In this document: positions 22,701 to 33,345 of the stretch, piece after piece
How the letters are laid out: the number at the start of each line of letters is the position of its first letter
Position numbering within the stretch: position 1 is the stretch's first letter
Assembly: GCA_028274465.1 (NCBI GenBank)
Contig: CM051455.1
Coordinates: forward strand, 74,448,489-74,512,488
Direction of reading: 5' to 3'
DNA: 64,000 nt
DNA from: Plantago ovata
Taxonomy: Eukaryota > Streptophyta > Magnoliopsida > Lamiales > Plantaginaceae
Notes under the pieces: generated by a model
What the model was told of the DNA's origin: nothing
Seen by the model: the letters and a program-made list of their open reading frames with translations, nothing else
Database searches by the model: none
Position numbers and translations under genes: made by a program

Positions 22701-25700
22701 ACCCTCTTCCAAAAAGAAGAAATTCTTTGAAGAAAACAAAATTGAAGCAAGAGAAGCCCTAGAAGAAATCCAAATTGTCGAAGGAAGTGCCGACAAGGTC
22801 ACAAAAATCGGCACCCAGATGACTACTGAAGTCAGGATGAAACTCATCCAGTGCTTGAAGGATAACAACGATATCTTCGCATGGAGTACCGAGGACCTGA
22901 AGGGGATCGACCCACGTGTCACCGTTCACCGTCTGAACGTAGACCCGTCGATCACCCACATCAGAGAAAAGCGAAGAGACTTCAGTGCGGAAGATAATGC
23001 CATTATAGAAGCGGAAGTCCAAAGACTTCTTAAAGCCGGCCACATCAAGGAGGTGAGATACTCCGATTGGGTATGCAATGTGGTCCTCGTGGAGAAAGGT
23101 CCGGGGAAATGGCGAATGTGCAACAATTTCACAAGGCTCAACAAGTTCTGCCCGAAGGATCCATACCCTCTCCCACGGATCGACCAGCTGGTCGATTCCA
23201 CCGCTGGATGCGCCCTCCTGAGTTTCATGGATGCATACCAGGGTATCTACCAGGTCAAAATGGCCAAAGATGATGTGCCTAAGACTGCTTTCTTCGCCAA
23301 TGGCAATGTGTATTGCTTCAACGTGATGCCATTTGGTCTTAAGAATGCCGGAGCGACCTATCAGAGGCTGGTTAACAAAATGTTCAAAGAAGAGTTGGGA
23401 AAAACAATGGAGGTATATGTCGATGACATGCTCGTCAAGAGCAAGACCGAGGAGCAACATGTAGGTTACTTGACAAAATGCTTCTCAATCTTGAGAAAGT
23501 ATGGCATGAAGCTCAACCCAGCGAAGTGTACCTTTGGAGTCAAAGGAGGAAAGTTCCTCGGTTACATGGTGACAGAAAGAGGAATAGAAGCAAACCCCGA
23601 AAAGATAAAGGCCATACTCGATCTTCCACAACCTCAATCCATCAATGAGGTGCAACAATTGGTCGTAAAATCAATTGCATTGAGTAGATTCATCTCAAGG
23701 TCTGCCGAGAAAAATCTACCTTTTTTCAAGGTGTTGAGAAAGAGCAGCCACTTCGAGTGGACGAAGGAGTGCGAGGAAGCCTTCGAGAAGCTGAAAGAAT
23801 ACCTACTCGCTCCTCCTCTATTGTCAAAACCCGTAGAAGGAGAGGTACTCTACTTGTACTTAGCAGCAACCGGGGAAGCTATCAGCTCGGTCTTGGTACG
23901 AATCCAAGGAAATGACCACTTGCCCATCTACTACTTGAGCAAAGTACTTGCCGGGGGTGAAACGCGGTACATGGATATCGAGAGGCTATCCTTTGCCCTC
24001 GTTTATACGGCAAGGAGGTTAAAACCCTACTTTGGTGCTCATAAGGTTGTAGTCTTGACAAAGCAACCTCTTAAACAAGTCCTCGGAAAACCCGAAAATT
24101 TGGGAAGGATGGCAAGATGGGCGATCGAATTAAGTGAGTACGACATCGACTATCAAGCACCCGTGGCCAAGAAAGCACAAGTCATCGCCGATTTCCTCGT
24201 AGAGTATCCCTCTAAAGGATCTTCAGAGGAAAACCCTTCGGAAACAAAGAGTGCTATGATGATGGTCGAGGAGCAACCCCAGCAAAACAACCCCATGCAA
24301 GCTCTTGAAGATGCTTTAAAAGAGCTCAAAGCGATGTCACAAACCAAAAGAAAAAGGCATGAAGTGTTCCTGGCAGAGCAAACCGACGAGCCAAAGGGTA
24401 CGGAGACCGTCTCTCCAAAACCCAAAGAATTAGTCAACCATGGAGACGTCTGGATTCTTCATGTTGATGGATCCTCATCAGGAAAAAATGGCGGGATAGG
24501 AATATACTTCAAGAGTCCCGGAGGGGCCGAACTCGAGTACGCCGTCACTCTTAGTTTCCCGGTCTCCAACAATGAAGCAGAATATGAAGCCATCCTCATA
24601 GCTCTGCGTATGGCAAAGTCATTGGAAGTGAAGAAGCTACATCTCTTCACTGATTCCCAACTGGCCGAGAAGCAGATCTCGGGGAAATTCAGAACCAAGA
24701 AGGACTCACTAGCCGAGTACAAGAGCACCATCACTGAAGAAATCCAAAAGTTCGAAAGTTGCGAGATTGAAAAATTCTCGAGGGATCTCAATCAAAGGGC
24801 AGATGCCCTATCAAAGTATGCTTCAGCCTCCGGAGGAGTTGATACCCGGAATGTGATACTTATGAGAATCAATGCATCATCTCTGTGGTCATCAAAGCCA
24901 AACGTCTTGGCAATCGATGATCAACCGAGTTGGATGCAAGAGATAACTACATATCTCAAAAATGGAAGCCTTCCTCGTGACAAGGCTGAAGCGAGGAGAA
25001 TCAAGGGAAAATCTCCCCGATACATCATGCAAGGAGACTACTTGTACAAAAGGTCTTTCGAGGGAGTCTACTTGAGATGCGTCGCCGAGCATGAAGTCCA
25101 AAAACTTCTCGGAGAAATGCATCGAGGAAGTTGCGGAGACCATGCCGGAGGAAGAACCCTTGCTCAAAAAGTCATTCGACAAGGATACTACTGGCCCACT
25201 GTTCGAGAAGATGCAGCCGAATTTGTAAGAAAGTGCGAGGAGTGTCAAATGCACGCCCACTTGATCAACGTCCCCGCGAAACCTCTCATGCCCATCGCCA
25301 TCACTTGCCCTTTCGACACATGGGGCATCGACATAGTCGGTCCTTTTCCAAGAGGCACGGGTCAAAAGAAGTTCATCATTGTTGCGGTCGAATACTTTAG
25401 CAAGTGGGCGGAAGTTGAGGCAGTATCTACCATCACCGAACAAAGAGTGATGAACTTCGTGTGGAGAAACATCGTGTGTCGATTTGGCTTGCCAAGGGTC
25501 CTCATCTCAGATAATGGGGCTCAATTTTGTGGCCAAAGATTCAATGAATGGTGCAAGGAAATGAAGATTGAGAGGAGGTATACCTCTGTAGGACATCCTC
25601 AATCCAATGGGCAAACAGAGGCCGTAAACAAGATCCTCGTCAACAACTTGCAGAAGAGGTTCGCTACCAACAAGGACTGGGTCGACGAGCTTGATGGAGT

Positions 25701-26153
25701 GGTGTGGGCATACCGAACTACTTCAAAAACAGCTACAAGAGAGACTCCCTTCTCGCTAGTTTATGGGTCCGAGGCGGTCATACCAACAGAAGTGGCGGTG
25801 GAAACCCTCAGAATCCAAGGGTATCAACCCGAGGACAATCATACAGAGAGACTATTCGACCTGGAGACAATCAGTGAGGCGAGGACCAATGCCTTGGCCA
25901 ATATCCTCAGATATCAAGCACTCATCGCGAAAACCTACAACAAAGGAGTGAGAGAGAGAGACTTCCAAGTAGGGACCTAGTACTCCGAAGAGCAGACATC
26001 TTGGGCAAAGTTGGGAAGATGCAACCCAATTGGGAAGGCCCCTACAAGATAATAGAAGCAAGGTCCAACAGAAGTTATCGCCTTCAAGACATGGAGGGAA
26101 GAGTATTAAAGAACCCATGGAATACCTCTAACCTCCAGAGATTCTACGCTTGA
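19763..26153 (+). pseudogene. gag-pol: Retand-like Gag-Pol, two frameshifts
   Basis: The likely start is the ATG at 19763 (MPPRRSNRLAN). The frame shifts near 20155, after which one 1,940-codon frame runs 20158-25980. Rough residues in that frame: Gag core 218-345; zinc knuckle CKFHKGKGHTSDEC (C-x2-H-x4-H-x4-C) at 485; protease LVDTGCSANLIF at 647; reverse transcriptase 940-1110 with SFMDAYQG and YVDD (1085); first RNase H to about 1330. The second RNase H starts at 1431 with its Asp-Glu-Asp-Asp residues visible (VDGSSSG, NNEAEYEAI, FTDSQ, RADALS). The integrase zinc finger is at 1654 and the DDE core has DIVGP, SDNGAQF and GQTEAVNK (1720-1820). One base appears lost near 25974, creating a TAG at 25978. 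The integrase C-terminus continues in the next frame to TGA at 26151-26153. Catalytic residues look intact, so it is recently inactivated or carries sequencing errors at these two sites. Confidence 0.93.
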
Positions 26154-26899
26154 AGTTGTAGCGAGAAAAAGCTTTTTGAAAACCCATGTGAAAGTCCCAC
26201 TGATAGAGGAGGATTTCTCACTGACTCAAGTGAGAGGTACCTCTTGTTTTTGTTAAGAAGTTATTGTAAGCAAGCTGGCCGAGGAGCCCCCATTGTAATT
26301 GTATTTCCGGCAAATCAATGCAATGTCTACCTTTCAAAAATTGTTCAATTTTAGAACTATTATGCTGCTATTCAATCATGCAAACCTACTCGATTTACGT
26401 GTGGGACCGGCGAGCGGAAGGAGATCGAGGAGAAACCAGAGTCGATGTCGCCCAACACTTAGATTTTCCCTTGATTATTAAAGGAAATCGAGGAGCGCTA
26501 CAACTACCTTATGAGCTCGAGCAGTATTGACCAAGTTATTGTTAACAAAGATTATCTTGCTATTTTATGACTCGAGGAGCAAGGCTACTCGATCTTAACT
26601 TACTTGTATTTGACTACTCTATTCAAGTTATACGTCATAACTACGGAGTAAGTAGGAAAATGCAAAGTGTAGAAAAGAAATCGAGGAGCAAATTGCATCG
26701 AGCGAAGAAAAGGAACATACATTATGTTACAATACAACATAGATCGAGTACGCCACAAAGGGCCGAATAACAAATTATGAAGTATGCCACAAGGGGCCGA
26801 ATAGCAAGTTATGAAAGCAGGAGATTGTTCGGAAAAAACTTGGAAAAAATACAAGTACAAAGATTAATCGAGCATACTCGGCCTTGTTCAAGCTCTCTC
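26154..26899. other. Non-coding DNA between pol and antisense gene
   Basis: I see no domain or repeat I can name. The stretch separates the sense Gag-Pol stop from the stop of the antisense gene, so it probably holds the converging 3' ends and polyadenylation signals. Short ORFs on both strands lack recognisable content. Confidence 0.5.
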
Positions 26900-29800
26900 T
26901 CATTTAACGGGTCCGGCTGGCCGAGAACTCGCTCTGGTTGGCAGGGACACTGCTCGTGAGGCACCAGCTCGAGCAGGGCTGTTCGGGTTGTGCAAGTTCA
27001 TATCGCCACCCTTCTCGCGAGCCTCCTTTATGGCATTAGCATGGGCAGTCAGCTCCGGCTCCACAAAACCCTCTCCGCGCCCCATCACCGGTTTGTTAAG
27101 TTGAATCCAATTTGCGTTTCGGAGAGGAGCCTTCTCGAACGGAAGAAGGAGACCGGCTCGGATACACTCGGGGACCCAGCGAGGGAGATAGGAAGGCTTA
27201 CTTGGGTAAGGCACATCCGGATCAGTAACAAGCTCACCGAACTCGCATGCATGATGCATCTCATCGCTCGGGATCTCATCAGAATACCGGGTCATGTCAT
27301 CGCGCCTCCCTGCATGCATGTCATCGCGAGCATTCACGTCGAAATCTTCAGGAAGGAGCTTCACCCTTTTGAGCTGCCCGATACAGGAGAAAAAACCCTC
27401 CTCGCGAGCAGTATCCTTTATGTCCTGGGTAGCCAACTTATAAGTGGCGGACTCCATGAAATCCCGGGCTGTCTCGAGCCGGCTACCGACGAGGAAGGAT
27501 AGCACACTGTCCTTAAACTTCTGCATGCATTGCGACAGAGTGGAATACCCACCTTTGTAACTCAGGGCTCTCTGCTTCTCCCTAGCCAATTCCTTCTCGA
27601 GCTGATCCACCTTTTCATGAGACTTGCGGACCTCCTCATTCGCCACCTGGGCTTTCGCCTTTTCCGCCGCCACCGTCTTCTCGAGCTCCTCGATAACTTG
27701 GCCTATATCGGAGCGATCAGCTGCAACATTGGCATACGCCTCTTTGATGTGCTCGAGCTGCAACAGATTGTAAAAGTCAGATTTTGCAAAAGCGAGAAGG
27801 AAATAAGTCACACTTGTAAAAATTTTATAATTTTTACCTGAAGAGCGCAGAGGCTCAATTCGTGAGCACGGTCCAGCTCGGACATTTGGACGAACCGCTT
27901 TATTTCAGCATCGCGGTCGACATCCAGAGCGGCCGCGCCCTTTTTGCGAGCAGGCTGGTCGCTCGCACCTAAGTTCAGGAGCCTCTTCGCACCGGCTCTC
28001 TTTGCTGGAGGGGCCCGTTCCTTCGGACGCTTTTCCGGGTTACCCTCACCGGCCTCCCCGGTCTTCTTCGCAGCAGCCGCGTCCTCCGCGGCCTTTCTCT
28101 TGACGGCCTCCAAGGGGTCCTCGATCGCCGCAAGCCCCTCCTTGACCAAAGTGTCTCGGTGCTCAGCCGCATTCTTAGGGTGGCTAAGGTCAAGGGACCC
28201 GAGGATCTTCGTAGTTTTGCCCGCCAAGCGCTGTTTGAGCCTTTGCTCCTCTTTTGCCTCTAGGGTCTTCGACATGATCCAAGAAAACCAGTACTCTGCA
28301 CGATCGAGGAGAACAAATGGTTAGCAAGCGCGAATAGCAAAGGTATCCGGTACAAGGAAAACAGAGAAACAATACAAGTAAAAACACAAGTAAACACAAG
28401 GGTATCCTCGATCTAGTTACCAAAGAGGAGATCGTCGGTGTGGCCTGAGTCCTTGTAACCCGTGTAGACCGGAGAGGACAGACCGGCCAGGTAAGGGAGC
28501 GGTTGCAACACCAAACCCCAGTAAAAGTATTTCTCAGGATCATCGCTAGCATTTTTCTCCTCGAGCGCCTGAACCCAGGGGTCGAACTCGACAGGGTGGG
28601 GGTAGCGATCAGAAATCGGTCCTCGATAAAAGTGCTTGGGGACTCCCCACTCCACATCCGCGTCACTCATACCGGGAAGCTTCTTCTTCTTAACATAGAT
28701 ATAACGGTGAAACCACTTGTAACCCCAGGAGGACGGAGCGTCCACGATGAATCCAAGCCCGGGCCGAGTGTTGAAGTAGTAGAAGAATTTATTTCCAGAG
28801 CTCATCGATACCCTGAAGAGCTGGTTGAAGTTGTGGAAGTTCACCGGAATTCCAAGCTTCTTACAGAGCACCCCGAAGCAAATAAGAGTGCCAAATGCAC
28901 TAGGAAGAAGCTGCCAGGGAGCGAGACCCAGCTGGTTTATGATGTACTTAAAGGGGTCACAGAAAGGAAGGATCCAACCTCGATCCAGCGTTAGAAGATG
29001 CACAGCCATATAACCTGGCGGAGCATTATAAAACGTCTGGTCGGGACGAGGAACGAGGATGTCTATCTTCCTCTTGCTCAACCGGTATTTTTGACGAATA
29101 GATGGTATCTCTTCCTTCTTAACCGTGGAGGCGGTGGTCGGGATCAATCCATCTTCGTTCTTCTCACCGTGGGGATCGGGGAGGTCAACGTCCTTGGGTC
29201 CTCGCGTGAACTTCTTGACACTTGCCACGGTCACTTTGGCAGCCTCCTCGGGCTCTACATTTTTCTTTCTAGATCGAGAAGCCTTCTTCTTCGATCTCTT
29301 CGGGGCTTTACCCGGAGCATGAGCAACTTCCTCATCATCATCAGAAAGCAAGACCTCCTCGCCCCTCTTACGCTTGCGATCGCGTTCGAGTACGGCTCTT
29401 GCTCGCTCATATTCAGCCAACTCGATCGGATTGGGAGGTCTGACATTGGCCGTCGCGGGGAAGCTGAAGTCGATCTGGGTCGGATCGATGGTCTCATAGG
29501 GAATCAAGTCATCCATAAAATACTGCTCTTGTATTAGCAGTTCTCGCTCCGTGTTCCGGTTCATCTCAGAAAAGGAAGGAGAGGGAAACCTACGGCTCGG
29601 ACCAGCTTCATTCCCATGAAGATCACCTATCAGCTCGAGCGAATCCTCGTCGCTACTAATAACCGTGCGACGAACTGTCTTCATGGGCAGATCGGACCTG
29701 CGTACTCGAGATGAGGAAGGCTGCTCGGTTTCCTCATGCTGCCCTCCTTGAAAAGAGTGCTCGCCCTCCTCGAACCAAGCAAGCTCCGGAGTAGGCTGCT

Positions 29801-30257
29801 CGGTATCGTCCATATCCTCTATCCGGATAGGAGCTGGGTCGATACCGCCTCGGACACCATAATCTCGCCCGAAAACTTGGGCGGCTTGTGTTATGATGGC
29901 GGCCGGGACACCTGTGTCGGGAGGACCCCCTTCTGCCTCGGTCCTATCATCGATAAACTTCTCGTCGGTGTTCTGTCTCCTTCGGACTTCTAGACGGAAC
30001 TCATCCTCCTCTTCCTCCTCATCGGAGTCATCTTCTTCTCCAGACTCCCCGCCCTCGCCTCCGTCCTCGACCTCCTCCTTGTCGCTCTCCTCACTCTCAA
30101 TTTCCTCGACCTCAGGAGTCGGTTCTTCATGATCAGAGGAGAGCTCCAGCGTCTGATCCAGGAAGGTGGTCGATATTGACGTCTCCTCGGACGTCTCCTG
30201 GCCGCTCCCGTAATCAAGGGCGTCGTTACGGTTTTGGCTGTCGTCGCTCTCGGACAT
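26900..30257 (-). CDS. Three-exon antisense gene (gypsy-type transposon protein)
   Basis: On the strand opposite Gag-Pol an ATG at 30257 opens exon 1 (30257-28421). Intron 1 (28420-28296) begins GTAACT and ends TGCAG. Exon 2 is 28295-27838. Intron 2 (27837-27758) begins GTAAAA and ends TTGCAG. Exon 3 runs 27757-26900. The exons total 3,153 nt, an uninterrupted 1,050-residue frame in phase across both introns. The N-terminal ~200 residues are acidic and low-complexity. A conserved block around exon-1 residues 410-520 (APPGYMAVHLLTLDRGW, GLAPWQLLPSAF, LCKKLGIPVNF) resembles the Pfam 'putative gypsy type transposon' family (Transposase_28). Exon 2 is Lys/Arg/Ala-rich, possibly nuclear targeting, and exon 3 starts with a coiled coil. 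Additional antisense ORFs of this kind are known from Retand-like elements and their function is unknown. The splice model is inferred from consensus sites and open frame only. Confidence 0.78.
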
Positions 30258-31445
30258 CCTAAAAGGTTGGCCAGAAAAATAGTAAGGATGGTTGGTGATA
30301 GTCCGAGAGGTCCGTTTATGTGTATTGATTATGCTCGACCTCCCGAACGGAGATAAATCTCACAAAAAAAGAAAAAACGGCACAAATACGCAAGAAGGTA
30401 CTCTACAGCAAAAATAAAAGGGGATCGAGTAGCATGCGAAGAGCGACCAACCGCGTAAAACTAGCATGCGAAGAGCGACCAACCGCGTAAAACTAGCATG
30501 CGAAGAGCGACCAACCGCGTAAAACTGGCATGCAAGGAGCGACCAACGTAAAACTAGCATGCAGGGAGCGACCAACCGCTCCATACTTGGAAAATTTGGG
30601 AGGCAGTAGGGTATACAGAAAGATAAAGGGGGAAGTCCGTTTAACAGGTTATTAAGTCCATGGCCATTATCAGGCCGCCGTCCGCCGGCAAGGGTTTCAG
30701 GTGATCATTTCGGCAAGGCAAAAACCGAAAAAGAAACGAAATTGAAGGCAATACACAGAAAATTCGCGCAAAATAGGAGAAATTCAAGCAAGTAACCGTA
30801 AAGAAAAGAAGAAAACTTACTTGTTACTAAGTGTTGGAAGACTGAAAACCGGAAAGGAAGCCGGAAAAGCTGCAAAATCTGCCTGAAACTCGAAATTCTG
30901 GCTACTGGAATACCTCCTCGCGCTCTCTTGGTCTCGACTATGGCACTACTCGATCACAGAACTCTGCTCTTCGATTGCTTTTTAACGCTCCTCGCTCCCT
31001 CAAATGATTTCAGTAAGAATTTTGGCAGAAAGTGAAAAATGAGTTCGGCCCTCACCTATTTATAGAAGGGTATCCGAGGAATTTGAAAGGTCGCTGCCCC
31101 TCGCTCCATCGAGACCGAACACGTGGCAGGTATCAACGGCCCAGATCGCCGCCGCCTAGCGAATTCCCTATTTTGCCCTCCACGCTCCCGCTCTGGCTCG
31201 AACACGCTTCCAAATCCGGAACGAATTACCTAACCACAGTAGACAATACGCGGCGCGAGCACCACCCTACTCGAGACCCACAGAGACAGATCGACGACCA
31301 TGATCCTTCCTCCTCGAGACAACACTGAGAAAAATGTCAGAAAAGCAAAAAATCGACGGACACGTGGGAGTGGATCGAGGAGCCGCTTATAGAGATATCT
31401 CTCCTCGAGATTCCTCTTACACAAGTATCTCTCCTCGAGACTCCC
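30258..31445 (-). promoter_or_regulatory. Putative promoter and 5' leader of antisense gene
   Basis: CTATAAATAG on the minus strand (31056-31065) is a good TATA box about 800 bases upstream of the antisense ATG. A donor-like GTAAGT (30820-30815) and a T-rich acceptor-like end TTTGTGAG (near 30360) could remove a leader intron that contains the 32-bp repeats at 30431-30585. The promoter and intron are inferences from short motifs. No ORF with recognisable content lies here. Confidence 0.45.
30431..30585. repeat. Five tandem ~32-bp repeats
   Basis: Units begin AGCATGCGAAGAGCGACCAA at 30431, 30463 and 30495 (identical 32-mers). Two degenerate units follow at 30527 and 30556. They lie in the putative leader of the antisense gene. 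Confidence 0.9.
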
Positions 31446-31708
31446 CTTACACAAGTATCTCTCCGCGAGATACTTTGCAAAGAAAAAGCGGCAGGAAGTC
31501 ATTCCATTCCTTTTACACAAGTATCTCTCCGCGAGATACTTTGCAAAGAAAAAGCGGCAGGAAGTCATTCCATTCCTTTTACACAAGTATCTCTCCGCGA
31601 GATACTTTGCAAAGAAAAAGCGGCAGGAAGTCATTCCATTCCTCTTACACAAGTATCTCTCCGCGAGATACTTTGCAAAGAAAAAGCGGCAGGAAGTCAT
31701 TCCATTCC
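31445..31708. repeat. Four tandem 66-bp repeats with internal hairpin
   Basis: Near-identical units run 31445-31510, 31511-31576, 31577-31642 and 31643-31708, preceded by two shorter partial units from about 31390. Each unit contains GTATCTC and GAGATAC flanking the loop TCCGC. The period is a multiple of three, which explains long but meaningless open frames on both strands (31230-31841 minus, 31334-31798 plus). Confidence 0.93.
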
Positions 31709-31811
31709 ACCAAGGAATACTTACCCGGATCCGATCTTTTCCCAGCAAAAATACCTCTTTTTCATACGGTCCGAGCAACGTCTGCTCGCACCCTATAAAA
31801 AGGGGGGGGGA

Positions 31812-32106
31812 GGGAGAGATAGGAGGAGGGAAAGATACCAAGGTGCGAATACGGAAATCTTTTTTCGCCCACTACTAGCCGAGGCTCTGCTCGACCTCTA
31901 CTTCAACATAGTTCCTCAACTATCTTCTACAAAGATACTTGGAAACTAGGGGGACATAAGGGAGAGATAGGAGGAGGGAAAGATACCAAGGTGCGAATAC
32001 GGAAATCTTTTTTCGCCCACTACTAGCCGAGGCTCTGCTCGACCTCTACTTCAACATAGTTCCTCAACTATCTTCTACAAAGATACTTGGAAACTAGGGG
32101 GACATA
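31812..32106 (+). repeat. 148-bp direct duplication carrying the PPT
   Basis: GGGAGAGATAGGAGGAGGG starts at 31812 and again at 31960. Each copy ends with the purine tract ACTAGGGGGACATA, the second directly against the 3' LTR at 32107. The last copy acts as the polypurine tract that primes plus-strand DNA, so the first is a duplicated PPT with its upstream context. Confidence 0.88.
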
Positions 32107-32859
32107 TGTTAGTGTTGAAATATGTCCAGTCCGCATGTACGAACTGGAGCGGTCTAAGAGCGCGACAGAGCATCATAGGCCGTCCCTCAAGGGGCACGAC
32201 CACACCCAAGTATATCACTAAGGTGTGGATCGACCAACATAGGGTCCGACCATCACTGGGAGGACAACCCTCAAAATAAGCTCCTCACAAGGACAAAGCT
32301 GCCAGTGGGCTCGAGGAGCATCTCTCTGGCTCGAGGAGACCTTACGTCAAGGTAATGCTCCTTGACAGAAACTGAGCAGGACACTACTCGTTTCATCCAC
32401 GCACAAGGAAGGCACGAGGACCTCTGAGCGACCAGCCATGGTTGCTCCCTTGGGCCAAGGCCCACGGACCTCCTTAATGGGCCTGGGCCGAGGAAGGCCT
32501 CAATCCTAGCCATACACGTGGCGTGATCCTACGCGACCGGAAGTTGAAGGGCCACGAGTATATAAAGGCCTCATTTACTCCTCAACAGTAAGCATTAATA
32601 GCACTACTCGAGCACCACACTTACTATTCATACTAGGGAAGCCTCACAACTCCCTACTCGTAAAGTCGCCTCTCCGGTCTGATACCTTACAGACCGGGCA
32701 AGAGTCACTAAACCCCCCCTCTAGTCTATTTCAGGTACGAGGAAGCTACAAGAAGACTCATTTCCTATCTCAGAGTTATACTACAAGAAGAAGAACTAGA
32801 ATGACTTAGACTAGCGACTCACCGCGAACTTAGAAAGAAACACGAATTACCCTTCAACA
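32107..32859 (+). repeat. Retand-like 3' LTR
   Basis: The length of 753 bp equals the 5' LTR. By eye four substitutions separate them, near 32356 (C to T), 32423 (T to C), 32587 (C to G) and 32668 (T to G). The TATA box lies at 32558-32567. The TSD CTGCC follows at 32860-32864. Confidence 0.95.
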
Positions 32860-32864
32860 CTGCC

Positions 32865-33345
32865 ATTCAGGTAGTGGTGAATAGCTTAAGGCTTTGCTTG
32901 AGAGATGGGTAGAATAGGGGAGTGTTATCGTTTTTAGGGAACCCTTCTTCGTTTGATGAGAGCCAGTATTGGTTCGTCCTCTTTGAAGAAAAGTCTTAAC
33001 TTGGTGAACAACAGTAAGTCATCAGTTTCATAGGCACGGGACAACCATTCGTATTTTAACATGTTTCATTACGTCGTCACTGACTAGGTCCAGGTAGAGA
33101 ATGTTACGAGAGACTATCTTGTTTGACATAAGTGTTTATGTGAATGTGTATGAGTCAATCGAGGCATTCTTCAACCTATATCCATGTTATGATTTGTATG
33201 GTTCTTGCTCATATGTTTTTTGATATATTCAATGGATTAGTTCATTTCATTTGGCATGAGACTCCATTTTTTGTGTTGCATTGTTTTTTGCATTAGAGTC
33301 TAGCTTAGTTGCTTGAGGACAAGCAAAGGTTCGGTTTGGGTAGTT
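32865..33345 (+). mobile_element. Gypsy gag-pro tail, first copy (right part), with PPT
   Basis: This continues the tail broken at 18922 (compare 40249-40738). It has no ORF. It ends with a degenerate polypurine tract GGTTTGGGTAGTT directly before the LTR at 33346. Confidence 0.8.

Larger units (their letters stand above)
18923..32859 (+). mobile_element. Complete Tat/Retand-like Gypsy element, TSD CTGCC
   Basis: Two 753-bp LTRs (18923-19675 and 32107-32859) flank PBS, gag-pol, an antisense gene and a PPT. Perfect 5-bp target duplications CTGCC occur at 18918-18922 and 32860-32864, and removing the element restores the Gypsy tail sequence seen in the other copies. The second RNase H domain and an antisense gene between pol and the 3' LTR are hallmarks of the Tat group, Retand-like. 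By eye the LTRs differ at four positions (about 0.5 percent), so the insertion is recent. Only two frameshifts are evident in gag-pol. Confidence 0.93.

Noticed and set aside
22759..23460. Long minus-strand ORFs opposite Retand Gag-Pol (also 24892-25443, 20473-21491)
   Set aside because: Shadows of the strongly biased sense coding frame. The sense strand carries all domain motifs.
27944..28324. Plus-strand ORFs opposite the antisense gene (also 28503-29537, 29893-30132)
   Set aside because: They mirror the exons of the minus-strand gene and have low-complexity composition without domains.
30431..30585. Considered as a CRISPR array
   Set aside because: Head-to-tail repeats without unique spacers, in plant retrotransposon DNA.
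31230..31841. 203-codon minus ORF and 154-codon plus ORF
   Set aside because: Open only because the 66-bp tandem repeat is a multiple of three. No protein features.
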